Of a stretch of DNA of 45,689 nt, positions 34,281 to 42,242 are shown piece after piece. Position numbers and translations under genes: made by a program. Numbering within the stretch: position 1 is the first letter of the stretch; each line of letters starts with the position of its first letter. The notes below the pieces were generated by a model. It did no database searches and was not told the origin of the DNA. It saw only the letters and a program-made list of their open reading frames with translations. The stretch comes from Mediterraneibacter catenae (lineage in GTDB: Bacteria > Bacillota > Clostridia > Lachnospirales > Lachnospiraceae), in NCBI RefSeq assembly GCF_008691045.1, contig NZ_VMSO01000020.1:1-45689 (forward strand), given 5' to 3'.

Positions 34281-35155
34281 AACAAGTCCCACCTCCCGGA
34301 AATATCTTCTGGAAATAACACAGTTTCCAGACACCGTACGGCATTCTCCGAAATATTGCATGTAAGCTGCCACACGGGCACATGTACTACAAGGTCTTCA
34401 ATCAGTTCCGCTGTTCTCTGAACAAAATCCCTGTTCCATTGATTGACTGTAATCTGACTGTAAAGCTGTGTGAACGCCTGTACAGGAGAGAATCGTTCCA
34501 CCTGGTTCTCTTTCCCCTGCCGCAACATGACAACTGCATGGATTGGAGTATCTTTCAAATGACAAATTTCAGAAGTTCCACAGACCGGCCATCCGCAGGC
34601 AGTCCAGCGTCCGTCTATTTTCCTGAGCAGCGCCCGATCCCCGTTGACCGTCTCACTTCCCCGGTATCTTTCCCACAGTCCGGCCTGCGTAGACTTTCCG
34701 GTCTCTGATGGAGCAGAAAACAGGATTGCTTTCCCATGATATTTTATATAAGCACAGTGCAGGATCATACTGTCCCTTCGTATCATCTGCCTTTCCAAAG
34801 CAAACAGGGAGGTAAATACCGGATCAAAGCGCAGGTCATCCACCGCTTCAGCCGCAAGATGGACTTCTGCCTCCTGACCGGATAATTCACGGTAAAGAGC
34901 ATACGGCTTAGATTGCCCTTTAATGCCGATAAGGCGGGCTTCTCCGGTATCTGTCCCGTATACGGTCAGATCCGGTCTTCTGGCGAGTATTGTTCCCTCC
35001 ACAGAAGGAAAATAATCTGCTATTGTCATATGGTAAGTAAATTCTGAAGAATTATGGCTGGAACTTTCAAACAAAGAGAAATTGTGTGGAATGTCAATTT
35101 CTCTTTCACAGACAAGCCGGAAGCGGAACGATCCGACGCAGAAATGTTTATCCAT
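34277..35155 (-). CDS. HPr kinase-like protein of the peptide operon
   Basis: This is a 292-aa protein with a C-terminal HPr kinase/phosphorylase-like fold. The P-loop FSAPSETGKSTQ is at about 147-157, followed by VNGDRALLRKIDGRWTACGWP, which matches the HPrK-like segment of RiPP-cluster kinases. It is not the chromosomal HPrK, because the N-terminal half is unrelated and the catalytic signature differs. Homologous kinases in lasso peptide clusters phosphorylate the precursor, including a C-terminal serine. The gene overlaps the radical SAM gene by 8 nt and the AP2 gene by 4 nt, so all are translated together. Its substrate may be the precursor at 36358-36756, which ends in Ser. Confidence 0.75.
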   Translation of the reverse strand: MDKHFCVGSFRFRLVCEREIDIPHNFSLFESSSHNSSEFTYHMTIADYFPSVEGTILARRPDLTVYGTDTGEARLIGIKGQSKPYALYRELSGQEAEVHLAAEAVDDLRFDPVFTSLFALERQMIRRDSMILHCAYIKYHGKAILFSAPSETGKSTQAGLWERYRGSETVNGDRALLRKIDGRWTACGWPVCGTSEICHLKDTPIHAVVMLRQGKENQVERFSPVQAFTQLYSQITVNQWNRDFVQRTAELIEDLVVHVPVWQLTCNISENAVRCLETVLFPEDISGRWDLL

Positions 35156-36275
35156 CTATGCCCGCCTCCTGTTTTTCTTTCAGTGCTTCTCTTAAAAGTC
35201 TCAGTGTCTCCTTGGTATATCGGCACATATATTCCGGCGTTCCGTCAAAGCTGCCAGTCTCCAGCACTGCACAGGCGGCGCAGGTCTGACATACATCCCG
35301 CATTGTACAGGCGCTGCACTCTGCACTGAGCCGTACTTTCCCGAATCTCTCGGTTATCCTTTCCCACGCTTTCGCAAATCCAATGTCAAACACCGGCTCT
35401 TCCGGATCAGAAAGCATGACACAGGGACGCATCATCCCTTGCCAGTTGACCATAAAAGAGCTTCTTCCGGCACGGCACTTTACTTCACCGGCTGTATACT
35501 CTCCAGGCTCCGCTTCACCCTGCTCTAAAAAATGCTGCACAAACTCCGAAAACTTTTCCTTTCCCTGCCGTTTTTCCATCAGTTTTACCCTGGCAGCTGC
35601 AGCCTCTTCCGGCGTCATCCTGGACTTTTCTTCAAACAGATGATTTCGCTCACGGGAAGCGGGATACATATAGGTGTCAAACTTCCACACTGCATCCATT
35701 TGATCAACAATCGAAAACAGTTCCTCTATGTCCCCTGCGTTTTCCGGAGTGATACTGCCGTTTACTTTTACATCCACCTTCCGCTCCTGTAGAAGCTGTA
35801 TTGCCCGCAGTGCTTTGCCGAATCCTTCCGGATAGTGGCATAACTTCTGATAAGTATGCTCGTCCTTTCCGTATAAAGTGAGATTGATCCTGCGTGGCGG
35901 ATATTCAGCAAAGAAATCTGCCCACTGTTCGTCGATCATCGTCCCGTTGGTATTGACTGTGAGGATCATTCCCATTCGCTTATAAGCAACATAGATTTTC
36001 TTAAACTCCGGATGCAGCAATGGCTCTCCGCCGGTAAACAGCACAAACAAAGTCCCCGCTTCTTTCATTTCTCTGCCAAGCCCGATCCATTCTTCTGCGC
36101 TCCTCAAACGGCCTTTCTGCTTCATCTCTTCTGCGCTCAGCCGGACAAAGCACATATCACAATTCATGTTGCACAGCGGCGTCAGTTCCAGAATGGCATT
36201 GATCGGCACATGATTGACAGTGGCCTTTTCACACAGAAACTGTTCAATCGTCCCCTGATATTCTATCGGTTCCAT
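35148..36275 (-). CDS. Radical SAM/SPASM peptide-modifying enzyme
   Basis: This is a 375-aa radical SAM enzyme. Cys35, Cys39 and Cys42 in LTPLCNMNCDMCFVRLS bind the catalytic cluster, and FTGGEPLLHPEF binds S-adenosylmethionine. The C-terminal SPASM region has CRAG, RPCVML and CSACTMRDVCQTCAACAV, which would bind auxiliary clusters. This architecture is shared by enzymes that form thioether, C-C or C-O crosslinks in RiPP peptides. The first 30 residues could be a substrate-binding extension. AGGAGA precedes the ATG. It follows the precursor gene after an 82-nt gap with a hairpin and overlaps the kinase gene. The chemistry performed is not predictable from sequence. Confidence 0.92.
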   Translation of the reverse strand: MEPIEYQGTIEQFLCEKATVNHVPINAILELTPLCNMNCDMCFVRLSAEEMKQKGRLRSAEEWIGLGREMKEAGTLFVLFTGGEPLLHPEFKKIYVAYKRMGMILTVNTNGTMIDEQWADFFAEYPPRRINLTLYGKDEHTYQKLCHYPEGFGKALRAIQLLQERKVDVKVNGSITPENAGDIEELFSIVDQMDAVWKFDTYMYPASRERNHLFEEKSRMTPEEAAAARVKLMEKRQGKEKFSEFVQHFLEQGEAEPGEYTAGEVKCRAGRSSFMVNWQGMMRPCVMLSDPEEPVFDIGFAKAWERITERFGKVRLSAECSACTMRDVCQTCAACAVLETGSFDGTPEYMCRYTKETLRLLREALKEKQEAGIDG

Positions 36276-36297
36276 AATATTCTCCTGTTACTGCAAA

Positions 36298-36323
36298 GCG
36301 GATGACCATCGCTGATCATCCGC
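36298..36323 (-). promoter_or_regulatory. Intercistronic hairpin between precursor and radical SAM genes
   Basis: GCGGATGA (36298-36305) and TCATCCGC (36316-36323) form an 8-bp stem with a 10-nt loop, followed on the minus strand by only TTT. It is too weak for a full terminator. It may partly end or stabilise transcripts so that the precursor is made in excess of the enzymes, a common arrangement in RiPP operons. Confidence 0.55.
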
Positions 36324-36357
36324 CTGTAATCTTTGTAATATGTACTGTTTAAAAAAA

Positions 36358-36756
36358 TCATGAAGCGTTTGGATTTTCTTCCCATTCTGCATCTTCAACT
36401 TTTGTAAAATGAATATCCTGATCTCCCCAAGCAGCTCTCTGATACCAATAATAAACCGGGTAATAATCTCCTCTACCACCCCAGCCACCAGATTCCTGCC
36501 ACATAGCATTTGCTACTGGGCCGTCGTCAGGTACTCCAGGTACTCCATAATGAACAATTCCACAGCCGTATCCAGATGCTAAATATTGATCTCCTCTTTG
36601 TCCCCAACCACCTTCCTGATAACCTGGTGTTCCATTTGTTTCAATATATCCTATACCACTTGGAACATTGCATTTAATGTTATAGCAAGCTGCCACATAC
36701 TCATTCGGGATAAACTTCTGAACCTCAACTCTTGGCTCTTCCCACCTCATTTTCAT
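36358..36756 (-). CDS. Precursor-like peptide, NEYVAAC leader, Gly/Trp/Tyr-rich
   Basis: This 132-aa protein has no signal peptide. The N-terminal segment WEEPRVEVQKFIPNEYVAAC (residues 5-24) looks like a leader peptide for recognition by the PqqD-like protein. The rest is rich in Gly, Trp and Tyr, with cysteines at 24, 29 and 65. It contains a duplication: YQEGGWGQRGDQY (46-58) and WQESGGWGGRGDYY (86-99). It ends ENPNAS, with a C-terminal Ser. GAGGAGGT within the end of the upstream gene is the ribosome site, with a 1-nt gap between genes. I recall related proteins with this leader in gut Lachnospiraceae. Direct evidence for modification or cleavage is absent. Confidence 0.75.
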   Translation of the reverse strand: MKMRWEEPRVEVQKFIPNEYVAACYNIKCNVPSGIGYIETNGTPGYQEGGWGQRGDQYLASGYGCGIVHYGVPGVPDDGPVANAMWQESGGWGGRGDYYPVYYWYQRAAWGDQDIHFTKVEDAEWEENPNAS

Positions 36757-36757
36757 T

Positions 36758-37168
36758 TCACACTACCTCCTCTAACACTTTAAACTCTAAAGATTGTTTG
36801 ACAAAATTGCTGATTGATTTATAAATTTGTTCTTCTGTCACATCGTATTTCTGCATTGCTTCTACTACAACATCCTGTATCGTACTCGGCTGCTGAAATG
36901 CTTCCCAAAGAAAAACAGCGGTTTCGTTTGGAGCCATTACCGCATTGGAAAATACATTGTTGCCGCCTATCGGAATAATCGTGTATTCTCCTGCTATTTC
37001 CCGGAGAATAAAATCCGGATTAATCCGATACTTTTTCTTTTCCTGTAAAATACTGTCCTGCCTGAGATATTCTGCGAGTTCGTCATCTGACAGTTTTGCC
37101 AATTCCTTTCCGCTCAGTCCGCCGGAATTACGAACAAAGTGGTATTCCGTGTTTACATATTTCTCCAC
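36758..37168 (-). CDS. PqqD-like RiPP recognition protein
   Basis: This is a 136-aa protein. The C-terminal about 85 residues fit the PqqD fold (RINPDFILREIAGEYTIIPIG, MAPNETAVFLWEAFQQP, then a YDVTEEQIYKSISNFVKQ helix), which binds RiPP leader peptides and presents them to the radical SAM enzyme. An acidic N-terminal extension of about 50 residues is unusual. A GTG at 37186 is in frame. I favour the GTG at 37168 because AGAAGG lies 6 nt upstream. It is the first gene of the operon, with a promoter at 37261-37289. The precursor gene starts 1 nt after its stop, a strong sign of functional linkage. Confidence 0.88.
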   Translation of the reverse strand: MEKYVNTEYHFVRNSGGLSGKELAKLSDDELAEYLRQDSILQEKKKYRINPDFILREIAGEYTIIPIGGNNVFSNAVMAPNETAVFLWEAFQQPSTIQDVVVEAMQKYDVTEEQIYKSISNFVKQSLEFKVLEEVV

Positions 37169-37260
37169 ATAACACCTTCTTCTCACACCTTATGAATATC
37201 TCTGCATAAACAGAAATAATGTCAAATAGTGTACATTCTGATAGCTAATCTACGCAGTAT

Positions 37261-37289
37261 ATTGTAAGGCATCTCTTTTGATAAAGCAA
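37261..37289 (-). promoter_or_regulatory. Promoter of the peptide-modification operon
   Basis: TTGCTT (37284-37289) and TACAAT (37261-37266) on the minus strand are 17 bp apart. It gives a leader of about 90 nt that is AT-rich and contains a second TTGACA-like box near 37220-37225. Nothing else is clear in the 250-bp intergenic region. Confidence 0.5.
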
Positions 37290-37385
37290 GAAGTTTTTAG
37301 CATTTAACAGTAATTTCCTTATCTTTCAATTTAGAAACATTAAAATTTCTTTACGAAACAGCCAAAAAATGGATTAAAAATGAAA

Positions 37386-37409
37386 TGTCAGAAGGTACAC
37401 CATCTGACA
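37386..37409. terminator. Bidirectional terminator after the resolvase gene
   Basis: TGTCAGA (37386-37392) and TCTGACA (37403-37409) form a 7-bp stem. It is followed by TTTTTTT on the plus strand and by TTTCATTTTT on the minus strand, where it would end the resolvase transcript. Confidence 0.7.
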
Positions 37410-37419
37410 GCTGATTTTT

Positions 37420-38085
<666 letters not shown>

Positions 38086-38133
38086 TTATTCTTCCTTCGC
38101 CCTGCTCATTGTTGCACCAGATAAAAAAGAAAA

Positions 38134-38182
38134 AAACCTTACTGACGGTCAAGGATATTTCTCCCGAACCTCAGTAAGGTTT
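38134..38182. terminator. Bidirectional terminator upstream of the resolvase gene
   Basis: AAACCTTACTGA (38134-38145) and TCAGTAAGGTTT (38171-38182) form a perfect 12-bp stem. On the minus strand it is followed by TTTTTTTCTTTTTT and would end the transcript of the interrupted gene at 38229-38864. The loop is 25 nt. Confidence 0.8.
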
Positions 38183-38228
38183 TCCACTTTCCTGTCAAAA
38201 CTCCACATTATGATAGTTGTGTTCCTGC

Positions 38229-38864
38229 TCACAGCGCTCCCTGCAGGAGATACAGCAGATCCTTCACCGCCTGCAGATACGCAAGACGCCCATAGTCTGC
38301 ACCCTGGTCATTGTTCTCTGTCAAAGCCTGTTCCACCAGACGGGCTTGCTGTGGTGTAAATCCTCCTTCGTCAAGTGCTTTCAACGCCTTTTGATAGTTC
38401 TTTCTGCTTTCCCGATAAAGGGAATCATCCCGAAGTGTCTGTTCCAGCCCTGTGTCCATCCGTTCGTCTATCATCTCCCGCAGAACTGTCTTGGTGAAGT
38501 CTCTTTTCTTCTGGCCATTGCTCTTTTTCAGCAGGCGCTCCATCCCCTCTTTTCCCGACTGATATTCCTCCAACAGACGCCGGGACATTTCCGCTCCTGT
38601 AAAGAGTCCGATTTCAAAGTAAATATCATCATGGACAGAGGCAAAGTTTTTGACAGCCTCCTCCGGCCATATTCCGGAGATTTCTTCCTCTTTTCTATCT
38701 TTTCCGTAAAATCGATCCAAGGCGTTGTGAATTTCAAGATAGGATGAATCCAGGCGTTACTCTTCTTCCTGAAGGATATGTTCCAGCGACTCCGTTCCAT
38801 AAAACAGATACGACATCAGGTTTTCAATATGGATCTTTTTTATACTTTCAGCAAATAAAGACAT
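38229..38864 (-). pseudogene. ICE-associated protein of unknown function, in-frame stop
   Basis: A single reading frame of 212 codons runs from an ATG at 38864, with GAGAGGGG upstream, to a stop at 38229. It is interrupted by one TAA at 38757-38759 (codon 36). The first 35 residues begin MSLFAESIKKIHIENLMSYLFYG. After the stop the frame continues RLDSSYLEIHNALDRFYGKD and is mostly charged and helical (ESRKNYQKALKALDEGGFTP, YLQAVKDLLYLLQGAL). A promoter at 38902-38931 and a strong terminator remain, so the nonsense change may be recent. A TTG at 38720 could start the second part but has no ribosome site. I do not recognise the family. Confidence 0.75.
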
Positions 38865-38901
38865 ATGCGTTCCCCTCTCTTGGCGTTTACCGTTTTATCT
38901 A

Positions 38902-38931
38902 ATTATATTTTACCATTAGTTTAAACGTCAA
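38902..38931 (-). promoter_or_regulatory. Promoter of the interrupted gene
   Basis: TTGACG (38926-38931) and consensus TATAAT (38902-38907) on the minus strand are 18 bp apart, 38 bp before the ATG at 38864. This is one of the best promoter matches in the window. Confidence 0.7.
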
Positions 38932-38985
38932 TAAGGTTATACGGCTTTTGCCTTCCCGGTTTTGCAGTTAATACGGCCTTCTTCC

Positions 38986-39012
38986 CACTTTTGTTCACAG
39001 TGAACAAAAGTG
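38986..39012. repeat. Perfect 27-bp palindrome upstream of ICE genes
   Basis: CACTTTTGTTCAC (38986-38998) and GTGAACAAAAGTG (39000-39012) are perfect 13-bp arms around one central A. No T-run follows on either strand, so it is not a typical terminator. A dimeric regulator site or a transposon end are possible. It lies in the divergent region between the interrupted gene and the ICE operon. Confidence 0.85.
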
Positions 39013-39104
39013 AAATGGAAAGTTTTTTCGTACAGCCGGGCTTCCATCGATTTGAATTACAAGGCATTACTTTGCCAATTTCAAAAACAGGAGTGATGAT
39101 ATCT

Positions 39105-39617
39105 ATGCACCGAACATGTTACTCTCTCCCCCGCAGCCGGATGTGTCCTTTCCGGGAAGGGATCCGCAAAAAACCTGCGCCGTCCCTCTCTGTGATCGTC
39201 GCACTGGACCGGGATCTCATGGATAGGCTTCTCTGTTCCTACGGCAATGAAGAAAAAACCCAGGATACAGGCCGGAGCTTTTCCCGCCTCTCAAACACTG
39301 TGGAAACAATGGACGCCCTGTCCGCAGAATACTGTTCCCTGGAAATTCTCGGCAGCCCGGCAGTATACACCAGAAGCCGGATCATGGAAGATACCGTTCC
39401 CAAAGCATTTCACCAATATGAATTATCCGGCGGTTTTGACAGCGGGGAGATTTATTTTGAACTATCCGCAAATGCCGACATCGGCTTTATGGGAACAATC
39501 CTCTGCGGAGAACCGCTGTCCCTCAACGAAGAAGGAAAGCTTCTCCTGATGGACGCAGATCTGGACTGGGACGGACGAAGCATTACACTGACAGAGTTTT
39601 TCCGCTACGGAATGTGA
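39105..39617 (+). CDS. Conjugative-element protein of unknown function
   Basis: This protein of about 170 aa is recognised only by its setting. It lies 7 nt before the large ICE gene, in the same orientation. The frame is open from 38991, with a TTG start inside the palindrome and an ATG at 39096. I prefer the ATG at 39105 because AGGAG is 11 nt upstream, although this spacing is slightly long. The N-terminal part is basic (CYSLPRSRMCPFREGIRKK). The C-terminal half alternates strands and acidic turns (GGFDSGEIYFELSANADIGFMG, LLLMDADLDWDG). No catalytic motif or membrane segment is visible. Confidence 0.6.
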   Translation: MHRTCYSLPRSRMCPFREGIRKKPAPSLSVIVALDRDLMDRLLCSYGNEEKTQDTGRSFSRLSNTVETMDALSAEYCSLEILGSPAVYTRSRIMEDTVPKAFHQYELSGGFDSGEIYFELSANADIGFMGTILCGEPLSLNEEGKLLLMDADLDWDGRSITLTEFFRYGM

Positions 39618-39624
39618 GGAACCT

Positions 39625-42123
39625 ATGGCAAACAAAGTAAAAAACATACGGGCGCTTTCTGCCGAAACTGCCCGGGAGATCACGCAGACTCCGGAAAATT
39701 GGATGCGGTTTCTGGATACTGCCAGCCGGGTCTATAAATATCCTTTCCACGAGCAGATGCTTATCTATGCACAGCGTCCGGACGCCATTGCCTGTGCGTC
39801 TATTGAAGTCTGGAACAAAAATCTCCGCCGGTGGGTCAACCGTGGCTCCAAAGGTATCGCCCTGCTGGATGATTCCGGCAGCTATCTCAAACTGAAATAT
39901 GTCTTTGACTTTACCGATACTCACCCCGGATATCAGGGATTGGTTCCGTTTATCTGGAAGATGGAAACAGCCTTCCATGAACCGATCCTGTCCCATCTGG
40001 AAGATACTTATAGCTTTGAAACCTCACCTTCCAACCTTCCGGACGCACTTCTTGAAATAGGGAAGAACGCAGCGGCAGAAAACTATCCGGATTATCTGGA
40101 GGACTTCCGCCGTTCTGTCTCCGGCAGTTTTCTCTCCGACCTCGACGACCTGAACCTGGAACTCCTTTTCCGCCGGACACTCACTGCCAGCGTCCAGTAT
40201 ACCTTGCTGAAACGATGTGGCTTTGACCCGGAAGATTATCTGAGCCGGGAGGATTTTGCCGACATCCACAGTTTTAATACAGTAGATACGTTATCTCAGG
40301 TAGGTTTCGCCGTAAACGAAACAGCCAAGCCCGTCCTTATAGATATCGGGCGTGAAATTCGTTCCATAATTCTCGAAAAACTGCGGGACTACCCTCTTGC
40401 AGATCCTCAGAGGATGCCTTACAATGAATTTATCACGTTAATTCGTGAAAGCATAGTAAAAGGAGGACTAGCATATGAGCAATCTGTCATACAGGACAGC
40501 CGGAGATTACCTGATTCCGGAACTGACCATAGAGAAGCCGCCGACAGTGCTACTGGGCAAATACGGGATGATGCGCAGGACTTATCTGAAGCAGCACCGG
40601 GGCGGCACATACCAGAGCCTGCTTCTGAGCGGCCAGCTGAACGAACATCTGCAAGAGATCGAGCAGACCGCCCAGGAGCGGATCGAGTTGCTGATGAGCC
40701 AGCTGCTGGAGAACGAACCGGCCCCGGAGAAGAAGAAAGATCCGATCGGCTGGGCAGCACACATGAACATGCTCCATCAGATGGCGGAAGAGACCGTCTT
40801 GAGCGAATTGATCTACAGTTAGAAGAGACAGGCACCTCCCCGGATTCCACTACAGAAGAGGCGTCTCTTCCTTCTTTTCCATCTGCCGATGACCAGATCC
40901 GGGAACTGGGTACTTCCGATCTTCCGGTGATGTTCACGGAACGTATCCCCAGGGAACTATTGGATGAAGTCCTGATCTTTGGAAGCAATGAAAAAGAGAG
41001 TTCCCTGCGGATTGCCGCTCTTTTCATGGAAGAGATCCCGCCGGAAAAGCGCATGGCGCTTCTGGCGCAGGAATACGGCACGGGTACAGTCGGGATCCGT
41101 ATCAATAATACCCCCTTTGTCGCTGCTTATGACCCATACGGCATACATCTTTATGCAGGGGACAATCTCTATACTTCCCAGGAAACGTTCAGCATCTCCT
41201 GGGAAAACGCCCATGACCGGATTCGGGAGTTGCTGTCTCTCGGTCAGTATCTTCCCCAGGAACTGCTGGATCAGGTTTTTCCCAACGAATGTCAGGAAGC
41301 AGCGCTCTCACTGCTCTATCTTTATCACGATTTTGATTACAGCGGGCATGATTTTCCTTATTTCGACCCTTCGGAAATCACGGGGAACTATCCAAAAGAT
41401 GTCGAAGTCTTTACCGGAAAACTTGCTTCCCCGGGAGGCCTGTCAGAACAGATTTCCATATTGGAAAGGCTCTATCGGGATTATCAGGAGGATGCTTCCA
41501 TTCTCCGTTTTCACTACCACAAAATACCCAAACTCTTAGACCGTCTCCAGCGGCTTTCCCTGCCCCGTATCCAGTATCCGGCGCAGGAAGACTATATTCT
41601 CCACCCTCTTACCAAATATATCCCCAAAAGCGATATCGAAGACCTTTTATCAAGACACAGTGAAGATGGGAAACTCTCCATCTATTCCTTCTTTCTCCAG
41701 CATCCGGATTCCAAAGAAAGAGCAGAGTTTTTAAAGAACTCCTACGGAACCGGCGGACGTTATCCGGCAGGGAAAAATAACTTTCTCGATATGGATTATG
41801 AGCCACGCCGTATCCGTTTTATGCTCCATACGCCGGATGGCTCTGATGATCAGGTGTCCCTGAATTGGAATCAGGCCAGTAAGATCATTGATGAAATGAT
41901 CCGGGAAAACCGATTTTTAGAAGAGAACACGATTCAGCACATCCCGGTATTTCAGGTGAAGTATCTTGCCAGGGAATTAGACCATTTCTTACATACTCTT
42001 CCAGACGATCTCCGAAAACAGATGCCCTTCCCTGCCAAAAGTGAGGATACAGAACAGGCAATCGCCTCTTATATGGAATCCATAAACTGCACCGGGAAGG
42101 TGTTGAAGATACTTCCGCTGTAG
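39625..42123 (+). CDS. Large ICE protein, N-terminal part, frameshifted 3' end
   Basis: The 832-codon frame starts like the very large helicase/methylase proteins of Clostridial conjugative elements (TPENWMRFLDTASRVYKYPF, EQMLIYAQRPDAIACASIEVW, GSKGIALL). After a hydrophilic Arg/Asp/Pro-rich linker (about 285-410) come two copies of one domain, at about 440-540 and 670-770. Each runs from an LLxxxL helix through a YGTG(G) motif to a final SxxWxxAxxxIxEL helix. The usual helicase and methylase domains are absent. The frame ends abruptly in VLKILPL, while the next frame continues the protein, so a frameshift near 42085-42092 is likely. GAGGAACC precedes the ATG. Complete tnpV lies inside it in another frame. 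Confidence 0.75.
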   Translation: MANKVKNIRALSAETAREITQTPENWMRFLDTASRVYKYPFHEQMLIYAQRPDAIACASIEVWNKNLRRWVNRGSKGIALLDDSGSYLKLKYVFDFTDTHPGYQGLVPFIWKMETAFHEPILSHLEDTYSFETSPSNLPDALLEIGKNAAAENYPDYLEDFRRSVSGSFLSDLDDLNLELLFRRTLTASVQYTLLKRCGFDPEDYLSREDFADIHSFNTVDTLSQVGFAVNETAKPVLIDIGREIRSIILEKLRDYPLADPQRMPYNEFITLIRESIVKGGLAYEQSVIQDSRRLPDSGTDHREAADSATGQIRDDAQDLSEAAPGRHIPEPASERPAERTSARDRADRPGADRVADEPAAGERTGPGEEERSDRLGSTHEHAPSDGGRDRLERIDLQLEETGTSPDSTTEEASLPSFPSADDQIRELGTSDLPVMFTERIPRELLDEVLIFGSNEKESSLRIAALFMEEIPPEKRMALLAQEYGTGTVGIRINNTPFVAAYDPYGIHLYAGDNLYTSQETFSISWENAHDRIRELLSLGQYLPQELLDQVFPNECQEAALSLLYLYHDFDYSGHDFPYFDPSEITGNYPKDVEVFTGKLASPGGLSEQISILERLYRDYQEDASILRFHYHKIPKLLDRLQRLSLPRIQYPAQEDYILHPLTKYIPKSDIEDLLSRHSEDGKLSIYSFFLQHPDSKERAEFLKNSYGTGGRYPAGKNNFLDMDYEPRRIRFMLHTPDGSDDQVSLNWNQASKIIDEMIRENRFLEENTIQHIPVFQVKYLARELDHFLHTLPDDLRKQMPFPAKSEDTEQAIASYMESINCTGKVLKILPL
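40475..40822 (+). CDS. tnpV: TnpV, nested in another frame of the large ICE gene
   Basis: This 115-aa protein matches the transposon-encoded TnpV family: MSNLSYRTAGDYLIPEL at the start, LLGKYGMMRRTYLKQHR in the middle, and AEETVLSELIYS at the end. TnpV is a small Tn4451-group protein, possibly an excision accessory factor. It has an ideal ribosome site, AAAGGAGG with 8 nt to the ATG. The frame is offset by +1 from the surrounding large gene, which stays open throughout. In the tnpV frame 88 of 115 codons end in G or C, the pattern of a genuine coding frame, so this frame is probably the older one here. The surrounding linker is its alternative-frame reading. Confidence 0.85.
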   Translation: MSNLSYRTAGDYLIPELTIEKPPTVLLGKYGMMRRTYLKQHRGGTYQSLLLSGQLNEHLQEIEQTAQERIELLMSQLLENEPAPEKKKDPIGWAAHMNMLHQMAEETVLSELIYS

Positions 42124-42242
42124 AAGCCGGCTTTGACGTTTATTATGACAGTGGCGGCGCAGACTATCTGAAGCCCTCTAAAAGTCAGCAGGAAAGGTAT
42201 GAACTGATTGATTTTTCTTCCTGGGATAACCCTTACTTTCAA

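Noticed and set aside
38757..38759. Recoded stop codon (selenocysteine or pyrrolysine)
   Set aside because: The codon is TAA, which neither system uses.
42081..42100. Programmed ribosomal frameshift in the large ICE gene
   Set aside because: No X-XXY-YYZ heptamer in the correct phase and no obvious downstream pseudoknot were seen. Mutation is simpler.
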